Source: JBKBUF01 sp046290815 (GTDB lineage: Bacteria; Bacteroidota; Bacteroidia; Cytophagales; Cytophagaceae). Taken from it: DNA of 64,000 nt. The stretch covers positions 1-64,000 of the forward strand of contig JBKBUF010000003.1 in the NCBI GenBank assembly GCA_046290815.1, given 5' to 3'. A model generated the notes under the pieces. It had not been told where the DNA came from. It was given only the letters and a program-made list of their open reading frames with translations, and made no database searches. Position 1 is the stretch's first letter, and each line of letters opens with the position of its first letter. Below are positions 15,148 to 22,955 of the stretch, piece by piece. A program made the translations under genes and the position numbers.

Positions 15148-16794
15148 TTATGAACGGTGAGATTTGTAAAAATTGATAAGTCCGTTGGTTGAACTGTCGT
15201 GACTGCTTACATTGTCAGAGCCGGGAAGCTCTGCAAGTATCTTTTTCGCAAGCTGTTTGCCAAGCTCAACGCCCCATTGGTCATAAGGATTTACATCCCA
15301 TATAACTCCCTGGACGAAAATTTTATGTTCATACATTGCTACCAATGATCCAAGCACTTTTGGCGTCAGCTTAATGAACATGATGCTGTTTGTAGGTCTG
15401 TTTCCGGGAAATACTTTGTGAGGAAGCAGTTTTGAAAGCGCATCGCCGCTTAGTCCTTCTTTCTCCAGTTCAGCTTTTGCTTCTGCTTCTGTCTTTCCTT
15501 TCATCAAAGCTTCTGTCTGCGCAAAGAAGTTAGCAAGCAATTTCGGATGATGATCTCCTATTTGATTTTGTGATTGTGCAGGAGCCAGGAAATCACATGG
15601 AATCAGTTTTGTTCCCTGATGGATCAGCTGATAAAAAGCATGCTGACCGTTAGTACCAGGCTCTCCCCAGATGATAGGTCCTGTCTGGTAATCTGTGATT
15701 TTTTCTCCGTCTCTTGTTACACCTTTACCGTTGCTTTCCATGTCTCCCTGCTGGAAGTATGCAGCAAATCTGTGCAGGTACTGGTCATAAGGAAGTATGG
15801 CATGCGATTCTGCTCCATAGAAATTGTTGTACCATACACCCAACAATGCCAGGATCACAGGAATATTTTTTTCAAGACTTTCATTTCTGAAATGCTTATC
15901 CATTTCGTGTGCTCCGAGCAATAGCTCTTCGAAATGTTCAAAACCAATGTATACCGCTATGGAAAGACCTATGGCAGACCATAGGGAATATCTTCCTCCA
16001 ACCCAATCCCAGAATTCAAACATGTTGTTGGTATCTATACCGAAGGCCGCAACTTCTTTAGCGTTGGTAGAGAGTGCTACGAAATGTTTTGCTACAGCTT
16101 TCTCATCTTTGGCTTTCTCAAGGAACCATCTTTTTGCAGACTCTGCATTGGTGATGGTCTCTTGTGTAGTGAAAGTTTTTGAAGCTATGATAAAAAGAGC
16201 TGTTTCAGGATTTACTTTCTTTAAAGTTTCAGCAATGTGGGTGCCGTCTACGTTGGATACGAAATGAACATTCAGTCCGTTTTGTGCATAAGGTTTCAAT
16301 GCTTCAGTAACCATATACGGACCAAGGTCTGAACCACCGATACCTATATTGACAATGTCAGTGATAGATTTTCCTGTATAACCTTTCCATTCACCTGATC
16401 TTACCTTTTCACAGAATCCTTTCATTTTTTGAAGCACCGCATTTACATCAGGCATTACATTTTTCCCATCTACCTCTATGGCATTGTTGGATCTGTTTCT
16501 TAAGGCAACATGAAGTACAGCACGGCCTTCAGTATTGTTGATCTTCTTGCCGGTAAACATATCTTCAATCTTTGCCTTCAATTCTCTCTCTTTAGCAAGA
16601 TCGATTAATAGGGGAAGTGTCTCTTCTGTAATCCTGTTTTTTGAGTAGTCTACCAACAGGTCATTGAACCTGATTGAGAATTTGGAAAATCTGTTGGAGT
16701 CTTTAGCAAAAAGCTCTTTCATCTCAAGAGATTTTGCCTTTTCAAAATGCTCTTTAAGTTTCTGCCACGATGCAGTAGCGGTGAGTTTTTTCAT
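15148..16794 (-). CDS. pgi: Glucose-6-phosphate isomerase
   Basis: 548 residues, the usual bacterial length. Catalyses glucose-6-phosphate to fructose-6-phosphate in glycolysis and gluconeogenesis. Family signatures are present: VNIGIGGSDLGP (about residue 148), the phosphate-binding SKTFTT (about 207), GGRYSLWSAIGL (about 269), GEPGTNGQHAFYQLIHQG with the catalytic Glu/His region (about 380), and GVELGKQLAKKI near the end with the catalytic Lys. Single gene; a TATATTTG box lies about 30 bases before the ATG. Confidence 0.97.
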   Translation of the reverse strand: MKKLTATASWQKLKEHFEKAKSLEMKELFAKDSNRFSKFSIRFNDLLVDYSKNRITEETLPLLIDLAKERELKAKIEDMFTGKKINNTEGRAVLHVALRNRSNNAIEVDGKNVMPDVNAVLQKMKGFCEKVRSGEWKGYTGKSITDIVNIGIGGSDLGPYMVTEALKPYAQNGLNVHFVSNVDGTHIAETLKKVNPETALFIIASKTFTTQETITNAESAKRWFLEKAKDEKAVAKHFVALSTNAKEVAAFGIDTNNMFEFWDWVGGRYSLWSAIGLSIAVYIGFEHFEELLLGAHEMDKHFRNESLEKNIPVILALLGVWYNNFYGAESHAILPYDQYLHRFAAYFQQGDMESNGKGVTRDGEKITDYQTGPIIWGEPGTNGQHAFYQLIHQGTKLIPCDFLAPAQSQNQIGDHHPKLLANFFAQTEALMKGKTEAEAKAELEKEGLSGDALSKLLPHKVFPGNRPTNSIMFIKLTPKVLGSLVAMYEHKIFVQGVIWDVNPYDQWGVELGKQLAKKILAELPGSDNVSSHDSSTNGLINFYKSHRS

Positions 16795-16823
16795 TTGTAG
16801 TTCGTGTTTTTAAAAATTGAGGG

Positions 16824-16831
16824 CAAATATA
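16824..16831 (-). promoter_or_regulatory. Probable -7 box of pgi
   Basis: TATATTTG on the minus strand, matching the Bacteroidota -7 consensus TAnnTTTG, 30 bases before the ATG. A clear -33 TTTG at the usual distance is not seen. Confidence 0.5.
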
Positions 16832-16919
16832 AAAATTCCAAAAGCGAAATCCTAAAATCTTAGTATATAAGGGATTATGCTAAAATCGAAATAGGGTACT
16901 TCAATTTGAGAGTAAAACC

Positions 16920-16986
16920 CGAAATTCGAAGCTCGAAATCCGAAACAAAGGAGCCTTTTCGAATTTCAGATTTCGTGTTTCGAATT
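16920..16986. repeat. CGAAATTCG imperfect palindromic element
   Basis: The arm from 16921 (GAAATTCGAAGCTCGAAATC) and the arm ending at 16986 are inverted copies with few mismatches, about 25 paired bases around AGGAGCCT. It lies directly after the stop of the OmpA-family gene and before pgi. Likely a dispersed intergenic repeat that may also help end transcription. Confidence 0.7.
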
Positions 16987-16991
16987 TTCAG

Positions 16992-18848
16992 TTATAGTAT
17001 TTTAAACTCCGTCCTTCTGTTCCTCTGTCTTCCTTCTTCAGTGTTATTGTCTGCCACAGGTTTGCTGCTTCCGTAGCCTATGGCGTTTAACCTTGCGGCA
17101 GGTATTCCGCTTTTGATTAAAAAATCTACCACATTTTTGGCTCTGCGTTCTGAAAGCTTTTGGTTAAGCTCAGAGTTTCCGATGTTGTCGGTATGGCCGG
17201 AGATTTCAATTTTAATCGAAGGGTTTTCTTTTAAAAGGTTAACGAGTCTTTGTAACTCCGACAAAGACTCCGGTCTCAGCTCGTCTTTTCCGGTGTCGAA
17301 GAAAATGTTTTTAAGAATAATTTTAGCTCCTGTTTTTACAGGCTCCAGTGTTATTTCCGAGTTGATTTCCTTGTATCCGTCTTTGTCTGTCAGATAAATA
17401 TTTTCAGAATAGAATAGCTTTCCCTTCTTTTCAACGGTAACACCATAGTTTTTTCCTGAAGGTAGAGATACCATATATTCACCTGTTGCGCTATTGGAGA
17501 TAAATGTTGCTATGACTTCTTTGGTCTGATTATCTGTAACAGTTATATCTGCATCAACAGGTTTTCCATTTTCATCTTTTACTTTACCTTTTAAAAGTGC
17601 AAGCTGAGGGCTGCCTTCCTCCACCGGCATTCTGATGGAGTAGATATCATGTTTACCTAATCCGCCTTCTTTGTCACTTGCATAAAAACCTACCTTCCCA
17701 TCTGCAGACAAAACAAAGTAAACGTCATCACCGGCAGTGTTGATGGGGTAACCCAGATTTTCAGGTGCACTCCATCCGCCATCAGCTCTTTTGGTTACTT
17801 TGAAAATATCATAACCTCCCATGCTGTTATGACCTTTGGAGGAGAAGTATAAAGTTTTTCCATCGGGATGCATAAAGGGTGCATCTTCATCATAAGGTGT
17901 GTTTATGCCATCCACTTTTCTCGGGGCAGACCATTTTCCTCCGATAGTTCTTGTGCACATGTAAATGTCTCTGTTGCTAAATGCATTCTGGGCTCTTACA
18001 AAAATTAAGGTTCTTTCGTCAGGAGAAAGACAAGCTGCTGTTTCAAAAAACTCAGTGTTGAAAGGCATAGGTTCAGGCTTTGTCCACTTATTGCCTTTTA
18101 ACTCGGATTGATATATATCTCCGCCATTGCTGCTTTTGTAGACGAACATTATTTCTCCTGAAGGAGATAATCCGATACAGGCATCGTGAATATCAGAATT
18201 AAGAGGGCTGCCTAAGTTCAACGGTGTATCCCATGCCCCACCTTTATTCACCGACATATAAATGTCTTCAAATGGTGCACCATCATACTCTGCCTTTCCA
18301 CCTGTAGATCCGGGTCTTCTGGACGTGAAATACATTTTGGAAAGATCAGGCAGAATGTGCGGTAAATATTCAGCATGCTGGCTGTTGATCAGTCCGGCAT
18401 TGGTGATTTTATAGTTTTTTGCTTTGGAAACAAACTCTTTGCCGTACTGGCATTCCTGAATGTATTTGGATATGGCTTTTTTGTTGGTGTTTCCGGGATC
18501 TGATTTTTTGTACGCATCTATTGCCTCGTCAAAATTATGGTTGAGATGGAGTGCCTGTGCATATGCAAAATACATTTCCGGTCCTGGTTTTTCTGATTTT
18601 GTCACAGCTAGCCTGGCATAGGGAAGTGCCTTGGTTTTCGGACCGGTGTACAAATAGCACTGTGCTATTTTGAAATTTATAAGAGGATCGTCCTTTTTTT
18701 CTAAAAGGGCCTGCTCATAAAAATTAATAGCCTGAAAGTAATTTTTCTCGCTAAATAATTTTTCGGCTTTCCCAAGTAGTTTATCAGTACTCTGAGCAAT
18801 GCCTTTGCAGCTTAAGGAGAACAGCAAAAAGAAAAGGACGATCCTCAT
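16992..18848 (-). CDS. OmpA-family protein with TPR, WD40-like and regulatory domains (PorE-like)
   Basis: 618 residues. Domain order: signal peptide (VLFFLLFSLSCKGIAQ), TPR repeats (about 25-150), PD40/WD40-like propeller (about 155-410; units such as MYFTSRRPGSTGG and TLYFSSKGHNSMGGYDIF), a carboxypeptidase-regulatory-like domain (about 415-495; LKGKVKDENGKPVDADI), and a C-terminal OmpA peptidoglycan-binding domain (about 500-618; ISGHTDNIGNSELNQKLSERR). This order is that of PorE, a peptidoglycan-linked periplasmic part of the type IX machine. PorE is a lipoprotein; here a Cys lies near the signal end but the lipobox is poor. Many Bacteroidota have several such proteins, so a true T9SS role is probable rather than certain. 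Confidence 0.8.
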   Translation of the reverse strand: MRIVLFFLLFSLSCKGIAQSTDKLLGKAEKLFSEKNYFQAINFYEQALLEKKDDPLINFKIAQCYLYTGPKTKALPYARLAVTKSEKPGPEMYFAYAQALHLNHNFDEAIDAYKKSDPGNTNKKAISKYIQECQYGKEFVSKAKNYKITNAGLINSQHAEYLPHILPDLSKMYFTSRRPGSTGGKAEYDGAPFEDIYMSVNKGGAWDTPLNLGSPLNSDIHDACIGLSPSGEIMFVYKSSNGGDIYQSELKGNKWTKPEPMPFNTEFFETAACLSPDERTLIFVRAQNAFSNRDIYMCTRTIGGKWSAPRKVDGINTPYDEDAPFMHPDGKTLYFSSKGHNSMGGYDIFKVTKRADGGWSAPENLGYPINTAGDDVYFVLSADGKVGFYASDKEGGLGKHDIYSIRMPVEEGSPQLALLKGKVKDENGKPVDADITVTDNQTKEVIATFISNSATGEYMVSLPSGKNYGVTVEKKGKLFYSENIYLTDKDGYKEINSEITLEPVKTGAKIILKNIFFDTGKDELRPESLSELQRLVNLLKENPSIKIEISGHTDNIGNSELNQKLSERRAKNVVDFLIKSGIPAARLNAIGYGSSKPVADNNTEEGRQRNRRTEFKIL

Positions 18849-18948
18849 AGGCTAGCTTAATTGTACAAACAAGTCTCCTTGCCTGTACCCGATTATGTTA
18901 ACGACAAACAGTGGATTTTATGATAATGTTCCCTGATAGTTTTCAGGA

Positions 18949-19419
18949 TTATCTTAGTCTATCTACAGATCTGACCAACTCTTCATCTTTCCTGATGAAT
19001 CTGTTTGCAAGTAAATTAAATATCAATGCTACAAGAGGCAAAAAGAATCCTACATTGTAGTTTTCATCGAACTTGTCAAACCCGGCAGATTTTGCCTGAT
19101 GTATCGTGTAAAAATAAGCACCAACAAGCAAAGACATCAACAGAGAGTTTAACAATCCAAGCTTGATTTGCTGGAGTCTGTTTCTGTATCTGAATATGGA
19201 AAAGAAAGCAATCACTGCAGAGATACCGGCGAATATAGCTATATATACATTGTTGCTGATAGCTGCATCAGGATTGGCAGCATTAAAAGTACTGAAAGCA
19301 TCTACTACAATCTTTTCCCCTGTTTCCGGATTGGTTTTTTCCCAAATAGGAAAATATAAAACACTGATCATACATATTGAAACCAGCAATAAAAACACGG
19401 ATTGTATTCTTTGTATCAT
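18949..19419 (-). CDS. DUF4293 four-span membrane protein
   Basis: 156 residues with four predicted membrane spans (about 5-25, 55-80, 88-108, 122-140) and the family opening MIQRIQSVFLLL. DUF4293 proteins are confined to Bacteroidota and have no known function. The C-terminus is charged (RKDEELVRSVDRLR). A TATTTTTG box lies 34 bases ahead of the ATG. Confidence 0.8.
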   Translation of the reverse strand: MIQRIQSVFLLLVSICMISVLYFPIWEKTNPETGEKIVVDAFSTFNAANPDAAISNNVYIAIFAGISAVIAFFSIFRYRNRLQQIKLGLLNSLLMSLLVGAYFYTIHQAKSAGFDKFDENYNVGFFLPLVALIFNLLANRFIRKDEELVRSVDRLR

Positions 19420-19452
19420 TTTGATCTTAAAATTTGGTTAACTTGCGACAGG

Positions 19453-19460
19453 CAAAAATA
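19453..19460 (-). promoter_or_regulatory. Probable -7 box of the DUF4293 gene
   Basis: TATTTTTG on the minus strand fits TAnnTTTG. The ATG is at 19419. No convincing -33 element. Confidence 0.45.
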
Positions 19461-19491
19461 GAATATTATTGTATATTTTAAAAGCAACTAA

Positions 19492-19569
19492 GTGTTAGGG
19501 TGTTAAAGTGTTAATGTGTTCAGGTTGAGCAACCTTCATACATTAACAGCTTAACACTCTAACACCTGA
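19492..19569. repeat. GTGTTAAAGTGTTAA hairpin repeat, copy 1
   Basis: The left arm (19492-19517, GTGTTAGGGTGTTAAAGTG and on) pairs with the right arm (19539-19566, ending CTTAACACTCTAACAC) with few mismatches. It ends directly before the truA ATG. Related copies occur at 31936-32006 and 33298-33365. Confidence 0.8.
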
Positions 19570-19574
19570 ATACC

Positions 19575-20318
19575 ATGAACTACTTTTTAGAAATAGCATA
19601 TAAAGGCACCCGCTATCATGGCTGGCAGATACAGGAAAATGCTGTTTCTGTTCAACAGGTTATAAATAAAGTTTTGGCAGATTTGTTTGGGCAGGAGATA
19701 AATACTATTGCCAGCGGACGTACCGATACCGGTGTGCATGCAGAGCAACAGTTTGTGCAGGTAGATCTTTTACAAGAGTTTACCGAGAATCATATTTACA
19801 AGGTGAACAGGATGCTTCCCTATGATATTGTAGTTAAAAACTTTTATCCGGTTACCGACGAAGCCAATGCCAGATTCGATGCCATTTCAAGGAGATATGA
19901 GTATAGGATAAGCAAGAGGAAAAATCCTTTCATGGATGGGTTAGTATGTTATTTCCCCCGTCCTTTAGATGTTGACAGGATGAATGAAGCATCTGCTCTT
20001 TTACTGGAATACGAAGATTTTGAAAGTTTCAGTAAAGTAAAAACTTCGGTGGACCACTTCAGGTGCAACATAAGTAAAGCTGAGTGGTTTACCAGAAATG
20101 ATCTTATTATTTTCAATATAGAAGGGAACAGATTTTTAAGAGGGATGGTAAGAGCCATTGTAGGAACACTGATGGAGGTAGGTTTGGGAAGAATGAGCAA
20201 AGAAGAATTCAGAACTATTATTGAGTGCAAAGACCGTAAGAGTGCAGGAAGGTCTGCACCGGCAGAAGGTTTGTACTTTTGTGAGGTAAAATATCCGGAA
20301 GGTGTCTTTAAAAGTTAA
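19575..20318 (+). CDS. truA: tRNA pseudouridine(38-40) synthase
   Basis: 247 residues, normal for TruA. Converts uridines 38-40 of the tRNA anticodon arm to pseudouridine. Visible motifs: the N-terminal IAYKGTRYHGWQIQ, the catalytic Asp in SGRTDTGVHA (about residues 50-59), RYEYRI, FLRGMVRAIVGTLMEVG, and the C-terminal GRSAPAEGLYF. Stands alone between two repeat elements. Confidence 0.96.
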   Translation: MNYFLEIAYKGTRYHGWQIQENAVSVQQVINKVLADLFGQEINTIASGRTDTGVHAEQQFVQVDLLQEFTENHIYKVNRMLPYDIVVKNFYPVTDEANARFDAISRRYEYRISKRKNPFMDGLVCYFPRPLDVDRMNEASALLLEYEDFESFSKVKTSVDHFRCNISKAEWFTRNDLIIFNIEGNRFLRGMVRAIVGTLMEVGLGRMSKEEFRTIIECKDRKSAGRSAPAEGLYFCEVKYPEGVFKS

Positions 20319-20397
20319 GGGTGAATGTCTTTTTCTAAGAATCAAATGTAATCCTACTGATGCATAAAGATTTCTGCATTTACGAAAAGTTGTGTCC

Positions 20398-20537
20398 GTC
20401 ATCCTGTAAGGAACTTGTCATAGGATCAGTAGAAAGGAGAAAATATTAGGATTGGTAGGGATAGCACTGCCATCAGTTATCTAACAATAAAAAACCACGT
20501 TTCAACAGATTAATTGACAAGGTTCTTTCAGAATGAC
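20398..20537. repeat. GTCATTCTG-type inverted repeat pair
   Basis: Bases 20398-20419 (GTCATCCTGTAAGGAACTTG...) and 20516-20537 (GACAAGGTTCTTTCAGAATG...) are inverted copies with about five mismatches over 22 bases, 96 bases apart. The region 20319-20655 holds no gene; it otherwise contains the promoter area of the ABC transporter gene, with TATCTTCG at 20633-20640 resembling a -7 box. Confidence 0.65.
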
Positions 20538-20655
20538 ACCTGGTAGTGATTAAAGAGGTGATGAATGAAGGTGGTTTTACGACCATTACAGTTCTCCACA
20601 GAAACATAGAAAATAATTTTAATAAAATCTGTTATCTTCGCAAAAATCAAAAGAA

Positions 20656-22425
20656 TTGAAGGGACAATCAGGCATAAGCGGAAATTTATTTGACTTTCGT
20701 ATACTGAGAAGACTCTCAGGCTATATGAAGCCATATCTTTTTTATTTTTATCTGGTAGTATTTCTAACTTTCTTTTCGGCCCTCTTAGGACCAGTCAAAC
20801 CATTGATCATAAGATACTCGCTCGATCATTATGTAGCTGAGGGAAATTATGTGGGCTTGCGTAATTCTGTTTTACTATTGCTGGCTATTCTTATGGTCCA
20901 TGCTGTTGTAGAGTATTACCATACGTTTATTTCCGGCGTTTTAGGACAGTCGGTCATACGGGATATAAGAATTAAATTATTTTCTCATCTTCTCAGATTC
21001 AGACTAAAATTTTTTGATAAAACGCCGGTGGGAACACTGGTTACCAGAAATGTCTCCGATATAGAAACATTGTCCAATGTATTCAGCGAAGGCCTTGCAT
21101 CTATAGTGTCAGATTTGTTACAGCTATTCGTGATTCTTGGAATAATGTTTTTCATCAACTGGAAGCTGACTTTAATAAGCTTATCAGTTCTTCCTTTACT
21201 ATTGATCAGTACTTACATTTTCAAGGAGAAAATAAAACAATCATTTAATCTCGTCCGGACTGCCGTTGCCAGACTCAATGCTTTTGTGCAGGAACATATA
21301 ACAGGTATGAGTGTTGTGCAGATTTTTAACAGTGAACAGAGAGAGTACGAAAAGTTTAAAGCAATCAATGAGGAACATAAAAATGCCAATTTGAAATCTG
21401 TGTTATATTACTCTGTTTACATGCCTGTAGCAGAATTAATGGCTGCTATAGGTACAGGTTTACTGGTTTGGTATGGAGCCCGTGGTGTATTAATGGAATC
21501 TGTAAGTGTTGGTGATTTGATCGCCTTTATCATGTACATAGCCATGTTCTTCAGGCCTATCAGAATGATTGCCGACAGATTCAATACATTACAGATGGGG
21601 ATTGTTAGTTCCGACAGAATTTTTAACCTGCTCGACAACAAAGAAGATCAGGTGGAAGAAGGAAATTTGTCTCCTGAGCAGTTTAACGGCAGGGTAGAGT
21701 TTGATCATGTATGGTTTGCCTACAACAATGAAGATTATGTATTAAAAGATGTAAACTTCACGGTGAAAGAGGGAGAGACGGTAGCATTGGTGGGTGCGAC
21801 AGGTGCAGGAAAGTCTTCCATAATTAATCTGCTCAACAGGTTTTATGAAATCAATAAAGGCAGCATACTGGTAGATGGAACTGATATCCGTAAATTCAAA
21901 CTGGATTACCTCCGTTCAAAAATAGGAATTGTATTGCAGGATGTTTTTCTTTTCAGTGACTCCATAAGAAACAATATTACACTCCGTAATCCCGATATCA
22001 GTGATGAGAAAATATTGGAAGCGGTAGAAATGGTAGGCGCACAAAAATTTATTTCCATGTTGCCCGGTGGTTTAAACTACAATGTTCAGGAAAGAGGCGC
22101 AACTTTGTCAGTAGGGCAGAGGCAGCTTATTTCATTTATCAGAGCATTGGTGTACAACCCTTCTATCATAATCCTGGACGAAGCCACCTCTTCAATAGAC
22201 ACCGAAACAGAAGAGTTAATTCAAAATGCCATTGAGAAGCTGATGTCAGGAAGAACATCAATAGTTATTGCACACAGGCTTTCTACTGTGAGAAAAGCCA
22301 GTAAAATTATTGTGATGGAGAAAGGTGAAATTAAAGAAACAGGAACACATGATGAGCTGCTGGCTAAAAACGGATATTATGCTCAGTTAAACAAAATGCA
22401 GTACAAAAATATTTTGCAGGCGTAA
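20656..22425 (+). CDS. ABC exporter half, MdlB-like
   Basis: 589 residues from a TTG start; the family N-terminus (GNLFDFRILRRLSGYMKPY) precedes the first ATG, so TTG is preferred. Six membrane spans in residues 20-320, then an ATPase domain: Walker A GATGAGKSS (about 380), signature LSVGQRQLISF (about 484) and Walker B IIILDEATSS (about 505). The signature is non-canonical (LSVGQ) while Walker B keeps the catalytic Glu, as in MdlB. The convergent gene at 22952-24742 has the reciprocal pattern, so the two probably form one heterodimeric exporter in the inner membrane. Substrate unknown (lipid or drug-like). Confidence 0.85.
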   Translation: MKGQSGISGNLFDFRILRRLSGYMKPYLFYFYLVVFLTFFSALLGPVKPLIIRYSLDHYVAEGNYVGLRNSVLLLLAILMVHAVVEYYHTFISGVLGQSVIRDIRIKLFSHLLRFRLKFFDKTPVGTLVTRNVSDIETLSNVFSEGLASIVSDLLQLFVILGIMFFINWKLTLISLSVLPLLLISTYIFKEKIKQSFNLVRTAVARLNAFVQEHITGMSVVQIFNSEQREYEKFKAINEEHKNANLKSVLYYSVYMPVAELMAAIGTGLLVWYGARGVLMESVSVGDLIAFIMYIAMFFRPIRMIADRFNTLQMGIVSSDRIFNLLDNKEDQVEEGNLSPEQFNGRVEFDHVWFAYNNEDYVLKDVNFTVKEGETVALVGATGAGKSSIINLLNRFYEINKGSILVDGTDIRKFKLDYLRSKIGIVLQDVFLFSDSIRNNITLRNPDISDEKILEAVEMVGAQKFISMLPGGLNYNVQERGATLSVGQRQLISFIRALVYNPSIIILDEATSSIDTETEELIQNAIEKLMSGRTSIVIAHRLSTVRKASKIIVMEKGEIKETGTHDELLAKNGYYAQLNKMQYKNILQA

Positions 22426-22427
22426 TT

Positions 22428-22955
22428 ATGAATAAAAAATTTGCTCTCTATTTATTCCTTATTGCTTTTCTGGTTGCCGGTGTTATCCTCTATGCATGGC
22501 TTGGCGGTTTCAAAGATCCTGCCATCACCGTTGTTGATGCCGGACCATATTATGTAGCAGGCAAAAAATTCCATTCTAGACTCAATGACAAGGCCCTTGG
22601 AAATTTCTTCAATGAGGCTGAAGAGCTGGGTAGCAAGGCCTATCCTGATGGCACTGTTGCAGGCATTTTTTATAATGAACCCGTTAAGCCAACCGATACC
22701 ATCAGTGCTTTTATTGGCATTGCATTTTCCGCTAAACCTGATTCCCTTCCGGAGAATTACAGCCTTGATTCACTACCTGCACGAAGGGTCGTTGAAGCCA
22801 GAATCGAGTCTCATTACCTGGTAGTTCCGGTAAACATCTATGCGAAGATTCAGGAATACGCCAAACAGCAAAATATGAAATTACAAATGACCCCTGCGCT
22901 GGAGTTGTATCCGGGAGAAAATAAGTTAGTGGTGCAGGTGCCTGTCGCCGATTAA
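22428..22955 (+). CDS. Membrane-anchored GyrI-like ligand-binding domain protein
   Basis: 175 residues beginning 2 bases after the ABC gene, so surely co-transcribed with it. One N-terminal span (FALYLFLIAFLVAGVILYAWL) is followed by a periplasmic domain of about 145 residues with the alternation and length of the GyrI/AraC-effector-binding (SOUL-like) fold (AGPYYVAGKKF; GTVAGIFYNEP; AFIGIAF). Such domains bind small hydrophobic ligands. Sitting between two exporter halves, it may sense or pass on the exporter substrate, which is inference. Confidence 0.6.
   Translation: MNKKFALYLFLIAFLVAGVILYAWLGGFKDPAITVVDAGPYYVAGKKFHSRLNDKALGNFFNEAEELGSKAYPDGTVAGIFYNEPVKPTDTISAFIGIAFSAKPDSLPENYSLDSLPARRVVEARIESHYLVVPVNIYAKIQEYAKQQNMKLQMTPALELYPGENKLVVQVPVAD

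Noticed and set aside
20319..20655. tRNA or riboswitch in the truA-ABC gap
   Set aside because: No cloverleaf or known aptamer core could be built; the visible pairing is the inverted repeat.
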